64,000 nt of DNA, from contig NZ_CP041070.1 in the NCBI RefSeq assembly GCF_006459125.1, positions 1,798,001-1,862,000 of the forward strand, read 5' to 3'. Position numbers and translations under genes: made by a program. Below the pieces are notes generated by a model. That model was not told the DNA's origin. It saw only the letters and a list, made by a program, of their open reading frames with translations, and searched no databases. How positions within the stretch are numbered: the first letter of the stretch is position 1; the number at the start of each line of letters is the position of its first letter. Origin of the DNA: Halarcobacter anaerophilus. Lineage in GTDB: Bacteria; Campylobacterota; Campylobacteria; Campylobacterales; Arcobacteraceae. This document shows positions 51,315 to 60,798 of this stretch, piece by piece.

Positions 51315-51614
51315 TCAAATAAAAGTGCTTAAAAAAACTGCAAATTTTGCGGCTGTCATAATAAGTGCCTGCGTATTTGCCGCATTGTCTATCTCTTCTT
51401 TTATTTTATCTAGTTTTTGTAAATCCTCGGAAGTTGTTATAACTCCTTGTTTAAATAAAGCAAGTCTTGCATTAAGCAGCGCTTCTCTTGCCTTTAGAAT
51501 AGAAGGTTCCATCATCCATTTATCTGCCTCGTCAGCTTCTTCATATCTGTTATAAAGCTGCTGCAATACTTTATCCGCTTTTTCGACCAATATTAAATCT
51601 TGTTGTTCCGACAT
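51315..51614 (-). CDS. Unknown 99-aa helical protein
   Basis: No family recognised. Helical, acidic (LVEKADKVLQQLYNRYEEADEADKW; ILKAREALLNARLALF). The C-terminus (ALIMTAAKFAVFLSTFI) is hydrophobic and could be a tail anchor. AGGATG 6 nt before the ATG. It follows the lipoprotein gene by 14 nt, so the two probably form an operon. Confidence 0.65.
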   Translation of the reverse strand: MSEQQDLILVEKADKVLQQLYNRYEEADEADKWMMEPSILKAREALLNARLALFKQGVITTSEDLQKLDKIKEEIDNAANTQALIMTAAKFAVFLSTFI

Positions 51615-51628
51615 TTTTTCATCCTGCT

Positions 51629-52486
51629 TTATTTACACTCTTCTAGTTCAAAAATAGAGATATTTGAAACTCTTTTCCAATACTCATCTTCACTGAATTG
51701 TTTTTTGAAAACAAGTAATTTTTCACTAATTTTTGAGATATCAATTCCCTCTACGGTACTTACCAAATCAAAACCGCTTTGTGTAATAGAAAGAATATCC
51801 TCAAGGGAAACATCTTTGTAAGTACCGAGCAAAGAGTGAAGCTTTTCTCCCTCTTCTACGGCAATAAAGGTTAGTTTTAACGCATTTTCATGTTTTTCAT
51901 CATAAGTTATAACTTCATTTGCTATATCTTGAAGCAGCAGTTTAGCTTTGCTATTTTCTTCTTTTACAATCAAGTTTTTATATGATGCTACATCTTTTTT
52001 TAATTTATCCCCGTAGAGTGGATTTTCATTTAGAAAAACAGAAAAATTGACAAGTTGAATTATCGCTTTTGCAACAATATCACGACTACATGAAAGATAT
52101 TTTGCGCTTGCAAGATTTCCTAAAGATAGTGAATCATAGGTATTTCCTATCTTTTTATAAAGAGTCTTTATTTCGTCAAACTCTTCTTTTATCTTCTGAT
52201 TTAACTGATTTTGTTCTCGTGAACTTAATTCTTGAATCAATCTCTCAAAAGTTACAGCCTCTTTTCCATATTTTTTTATGGCAGCAGAAGTTAAATCAAA
52301 AATTTCATCATTTGATTTTTTTTCAAGATAAACGGAGTCTTTAAACAAAGTCTCATAAGCACTTATTGCTTGTAAAGATTTTGCTTCAAAGGATTTTACT
52401 ACCGTTAAAACTCCCTGCGCTTTCTCTTCACTACAACCTGTAAAGATAAAAATTACAATAACCGATAAAACAAATACTTTTTTCAT
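51629..52486 (-). CDS. Unknown lipoprotein, 285 aa
   Basis: Signal peptide with lipobox FIFTGC (lipid Cys at 17). I chose ATG 52486 because AGGAGAAC lies just upstream and the signal peptide then begins at once (MKKVFVLSVIVIFIFTGC). The mature part is helical and charged without a recognised domain. Co-transcribed with the 99-aa gene. Confidence 0.75.
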   Translation of the reverse strand: MKKVFVLSVIVIFIFTGCSEEKAQGVLTVVKSFEAKSLQAISAYETLFKDSVYLEKKSNDEIFDLTSAAIKKYGKEAVTFERLIQELSSREQNQLNQKIKEEFDEIKTLYKKIGNTYDSLSLGNLASAKYLSCSRDIVAKAIIQLVNFSVFLNENPLYGDKLKKDVASYKNLIVKEENSKAKLLLQDIANEVITYDEKHENALKLTFIAVEEGEKLHSLLGTYKDVSLEDILSITQSGFDLVSTVEGIDISKISEKLLVFKKQFSEDEYWKRVSNISIFELEECK

Positions 52487-52578
52487 TTCTTTGTTCTCCT
52501 TTTTTATTTGTAACATGAAAATATAATATTTAAATTTACCATAATTTTGTCACAAACGGTGTCACAAAAAGAGAAAAC

Positions 52579-53277
52579 TTATCTATTTATCCATTTTTTT
52601 ATCTCTAAAGAGAGTAATTCAGGCTCCTCCAAAGGCAGCATATGACTTGTACTATTCAAACTTTTTAAAATAATATGCTGATGTTTTTTTTGAATTTTTT
52701 CTATTGATTTATGATTTAAAAGCCTGTCTTTTTTGCTAAATAAAAAATTTATCGGTATATCCAAAGCCAAAAGTTCTTTATAAATATCTACTCTGTCAAA
52801 AGTTGAACTTAATTGCAATTTATACTCTTGAAGAGTAAAACTTTCAAACATCTCTTCTATTATGTTAAGAAGTTCTTCATTATCTTGATTTTTCTTTTCC
52901 AAAAGTGCTTTTAAATTTTTTGTAGAGAGTTTTTTAAACCGCAAGTTATCCATTTGTTTTAAAGTCAATTCTCTTCTTTTTACTTCAGCAGCACTTAAAG
53001 AGCTTGGAGTTCCCGCAACTAAAAATAGTCTTTTTATTTTTTGAGCTCTTTTTGAAGCATAAAAAGAGACTAAATAAGCTCCTAAAGAAAATCCTAAAAG
53101 ATTTATCTTTTCTTCTTTAAAAAAAGTATCTAAAACTTCAACTGCTTCGTTAAAATCTTTTGTTAAAGGTATTGGAATATATACAAGCTCAAAATCCCTT
53201 TTTAAAAAGGGTATGATTTTACTCCACAGTTTTTCATTATTCATAAGTCCGGGAAGTAAATATATTTTTTCTTTCAT
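52579..53277 (-). CDS. Alpha/beta hydrolase (tandem copy 1)
   Basis: 232 aa. Nucleophile elbow NLLGFSLGAYLVS near 61, acid in KKDRLLNH near 191, and His in TSHMLPLE near 215 give a complete Ser-Asp-His triad; N-terminal oxyanion region YLLPGLMNNEKLW. Similar along its whole length to the next gene (same 232-aa size). Substrate unknown; small esterase or BioH-like. Confidence 0.82.
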   Translation of the reverse strand: MKEKIYLLPGLMNNEKLWSKIIPFLKRDFELVYIPIPLTKDFNEAVEVLDTFFKEEKINLLGFSLGAYLVSFYASKRAQKIKRLFLVAGTPSSLSAAEVKRRELTLKQMDNLRFKKLSTKNLKALLEKKNQDNEELLNIIEEMFESFTLQEYKLQLSSTFDRVDIYKELLALDIPINFLFSKKDRLLNHKSIEKIQKKHQHIILKSLNSTSHMLPLEEPELLSLEIKKWINR

Positions 53278-53318
53278 CTACAATTTTCTTTTTAATAAAG
53301 TCTTTTTTAAAAGTGTTT

Positions 53319-54017
53319 TTATATTTTTTGCTCAAACCATTTTTTTATCTCAATACTTAACTCTTTTGGGAACTCCAAAGGGATATTATGACTTGTTCCT
53401 TCTCTTGAAACAAGTTGAATATTCTCTTTTTTATTAAGAATCTTATTTATTGAAATATGGTTTAACAATCTGTCATTCAAGCTGTAGTAAAATCTAACGG
53501 GAAAATTTAGTTTAATAAATTCTTCAAACATCTCGACTCTTTTTAAAGTTGAAGCTAACTGGGGAATATAAACCTCATTACCTAAGTCATTGAACATTGA
53601 AGCTACTATTTGGATTAACTCTTCATCCTCTTTTATCTCCAAAAGATCTTTTGCTTTTTCTAAACTAAGAGTAGGAAAATTGTTCTCTTTTGCTTCTTGA
53701 AGTTTTTTTTCTCTTTTTTTTACATTCTCTTTTACTGTTGCGCTGGGAGTTGCACTAACTAAAAAAAGTCTTTTTACTCTTTTTGGATTTTTAATTGCAT
53801 AATAAGATGAGATATAACCGCCTAAAGAGAAGCCTAAAAGATTTACTTTTTCATCTTTTATCTCTTTGTCTAATACTTTAACAATCTCATCAAAATTTTC
53901 ACTTAAAGGTATAGGAAAATGGATAAGCTCGTATTGTTTTTCCAAAAAAGGAAGCAATCTGCTCCACAATCTTTCATCTGTCATAAGTCCGGGAATTAAA
54001 TATATCTTTTCTTTCAT
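53319..54017 (-). CDS. Alpha/beta hydrolase (tandem copy 2)
   Basis: 232 aa from ATG 54017, which overlaps the phzF-like stop by 1 nt (TAATG); an in-frame start at 54092 lies inside that gene and would add 25 odd residues. Triad: Ser in NLLGFSLGGYISS, Asp in LNDRLLNH, His in TSHNIPLE. Tandem duplicate of the neighbouring hydrolase, clearly diverged. Confidence 0.83.
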   Translation of the reverse strand: MKEKIYLIPGLMTDERLWSRLLPFLEKQYELIHFPIPLSENFDEIVKVLDKEIKDEKVNLLGFSLGGYISSYYAIKNPKRVKRLFLVSATPSATVKENVKKREKKLQEAKENNFPTLSLEKAKDLLEIKEDEELIQIVASMFNDLGNEVYIPQLASTLKRVEMFEEFIKLNFPVRFYYSLNDRLLNHISINKILNKKENIQLVSREGTSHNIPLEFPKELSIEIKKWFEQKI

Positions 54018-54814
54018 TAAACGCTTATATTTCCTTCCAAATATTGAACAGCTTTTCCTGAGATTAAAACTCTGTCTTCTTTTAACTCGCAAAATAGAAC
54101 TCCTGTTCTTTTTGAAGCTTGAAGTGCGACTAAAATATTTTTATTAAGTTTATTTGCCCAAAAAGGAGTAAGTCCTGCATGTATTGAACCTGTTACGGGA
54201 TCTTCTTTCCCTCCGCTTGCAGGCCAAAAATATCTTGAAACAAAATCATACTCTCTATTTTTTGAAGCAGAGGTAACCACAACATCATAAGGAGCTAATT
54301 TTTTTAAAAGTTCACTTTTATATTCAATATTTAAAACATCTTCTTCTTTTTCATAAACTGCAAAATATGCCTGTACGTTTTTATAAATCTCTTTTGGTTT
54401 TATTGATAAACCTTCTAACAATTCATTTGGAAACTCTTGCACTTTTACAGGTTCTCTTTTGGGAAAATTCATTTGAATCAGACCGTCATCTTTTTTATAT
54501 ACTTCAAAATTTCCAACTGCTTTGGCATAAAATTTTATTGAAGTTAAAGCCTCATTTTCTTTAAAAAGAATAAAAGCACTAGCCAATGTTGCATGTCCGC
54601 AAAAATCAATCTCACATAAAGGAGAAAACCATCTTATATTAAAAATATCATTTTTTTCTTTTACTAAAAAAGCTGTTTCGGATAGATTGTTTTCAGCTGC
54701 TATATCTTGCATAAGTTTTTCATCCAACCAACGCTCAAGAACAATCACAGCAGCTTGATTACCTTTAAATAATTTATCTGCAAAAGCATCTACTATGCTC
54801 ATTTTTAATTTCAT
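54017..54814 (-). CDS. PhzF-family isomerase/epimerase-like protein
   Basis: 265 aa, diaminopimelate-epimerase fold. Motifs: VDAFADKLFKGNQAAVIVL at the N-terminus (family G-N-x-A), the active Glu in NNLSETAFL near 45, FCGHATLASAF near 73, and GGKEDPVTGSIHAGLTPFW near 200. Members act on varied small molecules; the substrate is unknown. ATG 54814 is preceded by AAGAAGG. First gene of an operon with the two hydrolases. Confidence 0.87.
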   Translation of the reverse strand: MKLKMSIVDAFADKLFKGNQAAVIVLERWLDEKLMQDIAAENNLSETAFLVKEKNDIFNIRWFSPLCEIDFCGHATLASAFILFKENEALTSIKFYAKAVGNFEVYKKDDGLIQMNFPKREPVKVQEFPNELLEGLSIKPKEIYKNVQAYFAVYEKEEDVLNIEYKSELLKKLAPYDVVVTSASKNREYDFVSRYFWPASGGKEDPVTGSIHAGLTPFWANKLNKNILVALQASKRTGVLFCELKEDRVLISGKAVQYLEGNISV

Positions 54815-54845
54815 CATACCTTCTTTTTAGTAACTTTAACTATTT

Positions 54846-55250
54846 TTATACTTTAATAGGCTTTGGAAGAGTATATTTATCCAAACAAGCAATCAGTTTA
54901 TGAAAATACTCTTCGTTTTTTTCATCTTCGGCAGGTTCATCTAAAAGAACATAACAAAGAGCAGGAATAACTTCTCCTTCAGCTTCTATTAACAAAGCCT
55001 CGCTTGTATAAGAGCTTAAATCTTGATAAAGTTTTTTTATTTCATCATGAGTTAAAGAGTAAACCATACCGTAAGTTTTGGAATCTTCATCTCTTAAAAG
55101 AGTTGCACTATTTCCAATTCTAATTCTATACCCTTTTACAAAAGCTTCTCTTCTATTTTTTGGGACTATTCCTTTATTCTTTAAAATTTCTTCGTCCATA
55201 TAAAGACCATAAAAGAATACATCATTGAGTCTATTTCTTGAATTATCCAT
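54846..55250 (-). CDS. Gamma-glutamylcyclotransferase-like (AIG2-type) protein
   Basis: 134 aa with the family's N-terminal FFYGLYMDEEIL (usual YGxLm), GYRIRIGN near 40, GMVYSLTHDEIKKLYQ and LSSYTSEA. Members open or close gamma-glutamyl bonds. Specific substrate unknown. It lies 31 nt upstream of the phzF-like gene on the same strand. Confidence 0.75.
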   Translation of the reverse strand: MDNSRNRLNDVFFYGLYMDEEILKNKGIVPKNRREAFVKGYRIRIGNSATLLRDEDSKTYGMVYSLTHDEIKKLYQDLSSYTSEALLIEAEGEVIPALCYVLLDEPAEDEKNEEYFHKLIACLDKYTLPKPIKV

Positions 55251-55367
55251 TATTAATCCTTTTATTAAGCTATTAATTTTTTTAAGAAAGTTCTTTTTTA
55301 AAATTATTACACATTATATCATAAAATAATTTTTTTATAAGTATATAATTTATTCTTTTTCCAAAAC

Positions 55368-55805
55368 CTACTTTAGTTCCTTGGATATTTCATTTATCAA
55401 AACAGGTCTTGAAAAATCTACTTGTTTATCCAAAGCAAGAGGAATCAGCCACCTTAGATTTGGAATAATATTATTTGGAAGTTTATCTTTCTCTAAAATA
55501 AAAACCTCTTCTTTTTCAACACTTTTTGCATCAAAGGCAAAATTGGAAAAAGCACAATATATATCCATTTCATAAAAATTAGGTCGATTAATTTTTGCAA
55601 AACAGTGCCAATCTTGCTTTTCTGTCAAAACTCCGGTTTCTTCTTTAAACTCTCTAACCATAGCATCGCTAGAGCTTTCTTGATCCTCTATTTTTCCACC
55701 TACACCGTTTAACAAACCTCTTTGCCATTTTGGATTTATTTTTTTTATCAGTACTACATATTTCAAATCTTCCGAAAACAAAAAGCCCAACACATATTTT
55801 TTCAT
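55368..55805 (-). CDS. Nudix hydrolase
   Basis: 145 aa. Complete Nudix box GGKIEDQESSSDAMVREFKEETGV near residue 36 (G-x5-E-x7-REx-EE-x-G). Hydrolyses a nucleoside-diphosphate-linked substrate, possibly an oxidised nucleotide (MutT-like). It overlaps the upstream permease end by 4 nt. Confidence 0.88.
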   Translation of the reverse strand: MKKYVLGFLFSEDLKYVVLIKKINPKWQRGLLNGVGGKIEDQESSSDAMVREFKEETGVLTEKQDWHCFAKINRPNFYEMDIYCAFSNFAFDAKSVEKEEVFILEKDKLPNNIIPNLRWLIPLALDKQVDFSRPVLINEISKELK

Positions 55806-57115
55806 AATAACTTCTTTGAATAAGGTCTGTTAAAAATATGTTTTCTAACAAGTCTTCCGTAAAAAACTTCAAACAATATAGACAAAATAATAAAATTAAA
55901 GAAAATAATAATTGCTTGCTTATCTGAAAAAAAAGTATGTATTAATAAAGTACATAAAGCTATAAAACTAATAATACAAGAAGTTAAAATAATAATTTTA
56001 TTTGCATTTAACTCTTTATGTAATTTTAAAGCAGCTATATTTACAATAAAAAAGATAAGTAGAAAACTGGCACTTCCAATTATTGCAATCTGGCTTAAAT
56101 CAATACTATTTGCCATAACTAAGCTTGCAAGTGCAGTAATTATCACACTTTGAGTTGGTATATTATTTTTTTCTTTATCAAAAAAAGAGGGAAGTTCTCC
56201 GTCTATTGCTAAAATATATCCTAATCTTCCGTTTCCGTAAATAGTTGCGTTTATAGCTGAAAAGGTTGCCAGTAAAGCCGCAATTGCAACAATAGTAAAA
56301 CCTGTTTGTCCCAAAGCCGGTTTTGCGGCTATGGCAAGAGCATAATCTTTTGCCTGCAACAGTTGATTTTCATTAACTGCTCCTATTGCCGTAACTGCAA
56401 TTAATAAATAAAGAGCAATAACCAGTAAAACCGAACTATAAAATGCCTTCGGCAGATTTTTTTTAGGTATTTTTATATCTTCAGCAGAGTTTGCTATAAG
56501 TTCAAACCCTTCATATGCAACAAAAATAATCATACCTGCAACTAAAATGGAGAAGTTACTGTCCCATCTAGATACGGATAATCTTTGCATATCTAAAAAG
56601 GGAACGCTAGCTACTATAATTAAAATCAACAATAAAACTTTTATTACTACAATTATAGTTTCGGATTTACTTACTAAATAGGCACTTATAAGATTTATCA
56701 ATAAAGGCAGACATACAGCTAAACTTATGAAAAAATGATTAAAAAAACTATTTGAATTGCTCAAAAAAAGTGCTTGAGCATAAGAAGAAAAAGCAACTGC
56801 ATACAAAGAAATCGTTACCAAATAACTAAGCCAAAGCATAAAATTAACGCTGCCTGATAGAAGATTATGCCCAAAAGCATTATCAATAAAACTTACTGTT
56901 CCGCCTTTGGTCTGAAATTTTACGGAAAGTTTTGCATAAGAATAAGAAGTAAGTAAAGCAACAATACCTGCTAAAAAAAAAGCAACAACAGTTGCTCCGT
57001 GGGCTAAAGATACAGCTTCTCCTAAAACAGCAAAAATTCCACCGCCTACCATTCCTCCCACACCTATAGAAACGGCGCCAAATAACCCTATTGTTCTATT
57101 ATTTTTGTTCTGCAA
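55802..57115 (-). CDS. APC-family amino-acid permease
   Basis: 437 aa, about twelve membrane segments. APC signature GAVSIGVGGMVGGGIFAVLGE at the N-terminus and FVAYEGFELIANSAEDIKIPKKNLPKA near 200. Imports or exchanges amino acids; specificity unknown. Coupled to the Nudix gene. Confidence 0.88.
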   Translation of the reverse strand: MQNKNNRTIGLFGAVSIGVGGMVGGGIFAVLGEAVSLAHGATVVAFFLAGIVALLTSYSYAKLSVKFQTKGGTVSFIDNAFGHNLLSGSVNFMLWLSYLVTISLYAVAFSSYAQALFLSNSNSFFNHFFISLAVCLPLLINLISAYLVSKSETIIVVIKVLLLILIIVASVPFLDMQRLSVSRWDSNFSILVAGMIIFVAYEGFELIANSAEDIKIPKKNLPKAFYSSVLLVIALYLLIAVTAIGAVNENQLLQAKDYALAIAAKPALGQTGFTIVAIAALLATFSAINATIYGNGRLGYILAIDGELPSFFDKEKNNIPTQSVIITALASLVMANSIDLSQIAIIGSASFLLIFFIVNIAALKLHKELNANKIIILTSCIISFIALCTLLIHTFFSDKQAIIIFFNFIILSILFEVFYGRLVRKHIFNRPYSKKLL

Positions 57116-57196
57116 TAAAATACCTTTTAGTATATATTAAAAAATTAATATACCAAAATATAAACTAATTTTACTTTAGAGAACTTCTTTTATAAA

Positions 57197-58966
57197 CTAA
57201 TCTTTTAAACCTCTGTTTTTTAATTGAGAATCTATCTCTTCTTTAACCATTTTTATGATTCTTTTTTTTAACTCTTTTTTTGCACTAAAACAGAGTTCTC
57301 CTTTTGAGATACCGTAAAGAAGAAATCCCAAATTTATATAAGAGTTAGGGAAAAATCCCATTTTATTTAAATATTTTTTTAATATAAGTTCTACTCTTTT
57401 TTCTATTGCTTGATATATTTTATCTAACTCTTTTTGAGATATTTTTATTTTATCAAAAGGGATTGTATCGATTTCATAAGTAATACTTTTAGAAGTGTCT
57501 GCTTGGGGAACATCTATTAAAGGAATAATTTGAATATATTCATTATCTATTAAGCAGCCTTGAGAGGCAAACCATTCAATGTTCTCTTTTACCAAAGAGT
57601 TGTTTTTCCCCATTTTAAAATGTTTTTTTAGAAAACTTTGTGCATTTTTTCTTCCTAATTGAAAATCATGTTGTCTAAACTTTTCATATAAGAATCCGCC
57701 AAAAGCTCCTAATGAACTTGAAGCCAAAGCTTTATCTCCGTAAATATCATCTTTGCTTGGAGCTATTAATGATCTACTGAATATATCTTTATTCATAGCC
57801 AAACTTAATTCATTTGGTTTAAATCTTGCCTGCTCTTTTAAAGAAGTAAATAAATCAAAAACTCTTTTTAACAAATAGTTATCTGAATTTTTGCTTTTAT
57901 TTTTTTCAACTTTTGCATAAGAATCTTTTATCTGACTAAAAGGATCAACCATTATCAAAGATTTTTTTACTTTCTCCTTATCACTGCTATCAAATAGATC
58001 ATCTCCGGCTAAAATTCTTCTAGCTAATTCCAGAGGTTCATTATTTGCGACTCCTCCGTCAATAGTATCAAAGTCATACTCTTCATCTTTTAGATTATAA
58101 AAAGTCGGATTTATCAGATTAAAACATCTGCCGTTATTAGAACAATTTGATTTTTCGGAACTTGGAGTCCACCATTTCCAAGATTTATAAGCCTCTTTAC
58201 TTTTTGTCAATGTCCGTGATTGTAAAAAAAGAGGAAAAGCTCCCGTAGCCAAAGTAGATTTTTTTAATAACTCTGTGGAAAAATCACTGTTTAAAGATAT
58301 CTTATTTCGATTATTTATAATTTCACCTAATTTAAAATTCATCATATCAGAATGATTTGTTATTCTGTAAAATTGTTCTATTTTATCTTTAGAATCATCA
58401 AAAAACAGGTCTAAATCTATACCGTTTAGATTAAAAACACTTAATAATAACTCTAATTCATCACAAATATACTCTTTTTTCTGAAATTTTTTAAATCTCT
58501 CTATAACATCATCTGCAATGCTATCAAGTCTTTGGCAGTTTAAAATAGAGTTTAACTCATTTATATCATCTAAGTGTTCAATGTCCTCATTATCCAAAAA
58601 ATAACTTATATCTATACCGTATTTTTTACTTACCCATGATTTATAAAATACATTATTTTGAATATCTGAATCTTTTACGTCAAGATAATTAAACCTTTTC
58701 ATAGGTTTATATGAAGCATCCATTAAAGTGGATAAAAGCATTGTACCACACATTCCACCTGCCGAAGCACCTGAAATAACCCTTATTTGTACTTTGTGTA
58801 ATTGCGGTTTATCGGGAAAATCCTCTTTAAACTTTTTTCTGACTTTTTCATAATTTTCCAAAGCTTCAAGGAAAAAATCCAATACCCCAGCCGTATAAGC
58901 TCCTGCCGAAACAGCACCTGCTAGAACCAAACCTATTTCAAAAGTATTACTTTTATCTTCAGACAT
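57197..58966 (-). CDS. Patatin-like phospholipase
   Basis: 589 aa. Ser-Asp dyad: oxyanion loop GAVSAGAYTAGV near 17, nucleophile ISGASAGGMCG near 64, Asp in TIDGGVANNEP near 305. The long C-terminal part is not recognised. It hydrolyses acyl lipids. No CD-NTase, Cap or other defence partner is adjacent, so an anti-phage role is not supported. Confidence 0.85.
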   Translation of the reverse strand: MSEDKSNTFEIGLVLAGAVSAGAYTAGVLDFFLEALENYEKVRKKFKEDFPDKPQLHKVQIRVISGASAGGMCGTMLLSTLMDASYKPMKRFNYLDVKDSDIQNNVFYKSWVSKKYGIDISYFLDNEDIEHLDDINELNSILNCQRLDSIADDVIERFKKFQKKEYICDELELLLSVFNLNGIDLDLFFDDSKDKIEQFYRITNHSDMMNFKLGEIINNRNKISLNSDFSTELLKKSTLATGAFPLFLQSRTLTKSKEAYKSWKWWTPSSEKSNCSNNGRCFNLINPTFYNLKDEEYDFDTIDGGVANNEPLELARRILAGDDLFDSSDKEKVKKSLIMVDPFSQIKDSYAKVEKNKSKNSDNYLLKRVFDLFTSLKEQARFKPNELSLAMNKDIFSRSLIAPSKDDIYGDKALASSSLGAFGGFLYEKFRQHDFQLGRKNAQSFLKKHFKMGKNNSLVKENIEWFASQGCLIDNEYIQIIPLIDVPQADTSKSITYEIDTIPFDKIKISQKELDKIYQAIEKRVELILKKYLNKMGFFPNSYINLGFLLYGISKGELCFSAKKELKKRIIKMVKEEIDSQLKNRGLKD

Positions 58967-59052
58967 AGCTTTTCCTTTTCTAACTTTATTAAATATATTA
59001 TTATATATTATGTAAATTAAGTCAAGAATAAGAGTATGATTTATAAAAAATT

Positions 59053-59286
59053 TTAAAATATATGATTCATAAAAAGAACGTCAAAAGGCAGATAAGAAAA
59101 TGTTTTTGTATCCCCTTCTTTAAAACCTAAATTTAAATACCAATTTTTAAGTCTAGTATTTTTTGCAATTATTCCTATACTTAACCTTTTGATATCTTTT
59201 CTCTTGGCATAATCAAAAATAAACCAAACAAGCTCTTTTCCTATATTATGATGTCTAAATTCCGGAAGTGCTCTTTTTATACTCAT
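59053..59286 (-). pseudogene. N-terminally truncated GNAT acetyltransferase fragment
   Basis: 77 aa corresponding to the C-terminal half of a GNAT (LPEFRHHNIGKELVWFIFDYAKRK, the acetyl-CoA loop, through IGIIAKNTRLKNWYLNLGF). The N-terminal half of the fold is missing and only 16 bp separate it from the upstream gene. AAGGATAA precedes an ATG at 59286, so a fragment protein might still be made. Confidence 0.65.
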
Positions 59287-59302
59287 TGATTATCCTTTTA
59301 AA

Positions 59303-59791
59303 CTATAGTTTCAACTGCCAAAATCCTACAGAGAGCCATTTGTCAAATTTAAAACCTACATCAGGCAGTAATCCGACTTTTTCAAATCCCAATTTTTCAT
59401 GAAGTGCTATGCTTGCCTCATTTGGCACTGTTATTAGACTTAAAGCATTTTTTATTCCCAAACTTTTTAATTGACTAAGAAGTTCCTTAAACAGAGCCTT
59501 TCCTATGCCTTTTCCGGTATATTTGGGATTTAAATAAATAGAAGGTTCAACAGTAAATCTATAAGCACTTCTTTCATGCCAAAAATGTGCATAAGCATAT
59601 CCTAAAATCTCTTCTTCTTTGTAAGCTACAATCCAAGGAAGTTTACTATTTTTTATTTTTTTAAATCTTTCAATCATATCTTGGGCAGTTATCAACTCCT
59701 CTTCAAAAGTGATAACACTATTTTCTATATAATAATTATAAATTTTTTCAATTTGTTCAAAATCTTGAACATTTGCTTCACGAATAAGCAT
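59303..59791 (-). CDS. GNAT acetyltransferase, Pat/MnaT-like
   Basis: 162 aa from ATG 59791 (AGGAAA upstream); an in-frame start at 59833 lacks a site. Motifs: LIREANVQDFEQIEKIYNYYI, the acetyl-CoA loop YLNPKYTGKGIGKALFKELL, and GFEKVGLLPDVGFKFDKWLSVGFWQ, typical of phosphinothricin/methionine-sulfone N-acetyltransferases. It should acetylate an amino acid or analogue. Confidence 0.88.
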   Translation of the reverse strand: MLIREANVQDFEQIEKIYNYYIENSVITFEEELITAQDMIERFKKIKNSKLPWIVAYKEEEILGYAYAHFWHERSAYRFTVEPSIYLNPKYTGKGIGKALFKELLSQLKSLGIKNALSLITVPNEASIALHEKLGFEKVGLLPDVGFKFDKWLSVGFWQLKL

Positions 59792-59835
59792 ATTTTTTCC
59801 TGTTTTATATTCTTTAAAAAAAGAATTATACAACT

Positions 59836-60630
59836 TTAAAATAAAGATAAAAGATATTTATACGCAGTAACTCCATAAACTCTTTTAAAATGTCTGTTAA
59901 AATGAGACAAATCCGTGAAACCGTATTCAACTATAGTTGCATAAATATCTTTTGTAAGTTCTAAATATTTTTTTGCATGGATTAATTTACAATTCAAGAA
60001 AAATTGATAAGGAGTAACTCCCGTGTTTGCTTTAAATATTCTAATAAATTGAAATTTTGAAAGATTTAATTGTTTTGAGATTTCATCTAAATTTAAAACA
60101 TCGTCAAGTTCATAATAGATCATCTCTTTTGCTCTTTTTACAAGAAGAGTCTCTTTTTTATAATCAAGAGTAAAATCTTTTGATGTAAAATTATCTACAA
60201 TATTTAAGAGTAACTCATTACATAAAGCTTCATCTTTTTCATATAATATCGTTGAAGAGAGATTTATTATATCTTGCTTTAATTTTTCATTATATACAAT
60301 AGAAGAAGAGAACTTGACAATCTCTTTTTCCCCTATTGCTTCTAAAAAAAGTTTGGGTTTTATATATAACATTACATAATCTAAAGATTCTTCTTTACTA
60401 CCTGCTTGTCCGTCATGTAACTCTTCGGGGTTAAACAACATTACGTCGTTTCTATAAGATTTTAGGGAACTTCCTTCTAAACTATATTTTTGAATTCCAT
60501 TTAAAGTTACGCCTAAAGCATACTCTTCATGAGCATGTTTTTTATATGCAAATTTTTCAATTTTTGCCGATAAAGTAGTGATTCCTATTCTATTTTTATA
60601 TATAAACTTTTCCAATATCTTTTCTTTCAA
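59836..60630 (-). CDS. AraC-family regulator with cupin-type sensor
   Basis: 264 aa. N-terminal AraC-type sensing cupin (HAHEEYALGVTLNGIQKY near 33) and C-terminal double helix-turn-helix (NLDEISKQLNLSKFQFIRIFKANTGVTPYQF; IVEYGFTDLSHFNRHFKRVYG). Located 44 nt upstream of the GNAT pair, which it may control. Confidence 0.88.
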   Translation of the reverse strand: MKEKILEKFIYKNRIGITTLSAKIEKFAYKKHAHEEYALGVTLNGIQKYSLEGSSLKSYRNDVMLFNPEELHDGQAGSKEESLDYVMLYIKPKLFLEAIGEKEIVKFSSSIVYNEKLKQDIINLSSTILYEKDEALCNELLLNIVDNFTSKDFTLDYKKETLLVKRAKEMIYYELDDVLNLDEISKQLNLSKFQFIRIFKANTGVTPYQFFLNCKLIHAKKYLELTKDIYATIVEYGFTDLSHFNRHFKRVYGVTAYKYLLSLF

Positions 60631-60741
60631 TTTTTGATATTTTAAATTAAATTATATCTTTTCTTCACTTTTTATCATAGTACATTATTGCTTTAGTATT
60701 AAAAGTTATTTGCAAAAAAATAAAAAAGTTGAGGGGAAGAG

Positions 60742-60788
60742 TCCTCTCTCCTGTTTAAAAGTAATTTGACTAAATAAACAAGAGAGGA
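60742..60788 (-). terminator. Probable terminator of the cystatin gene
   Basis: TCCTCTCT (60742-60749) and AGAGAGGA (60781-60788) pair perfectly, extended by TGTTT/AAACA around a one-base bulge; T-rich sequence follows further downstream on the minus strand. Confidence 0.5.
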
Positions 60789-60798
60789 TTTTAAGAAG

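Noticed and set aside
57197-58966. Patatin as a CBASS (CapV-like) phage-defence effector
   Set aside because: No CD-NTase, Cap or other defence gene is adjacent; neighbours are a permease and acetyltransferases.
59053-59286. Frameshifted N-terminal half of the truncated GNAT lying upstream
   Set aside because: Only 16 bp separate it from the intact upstream gene, so there is no room for the missing half.
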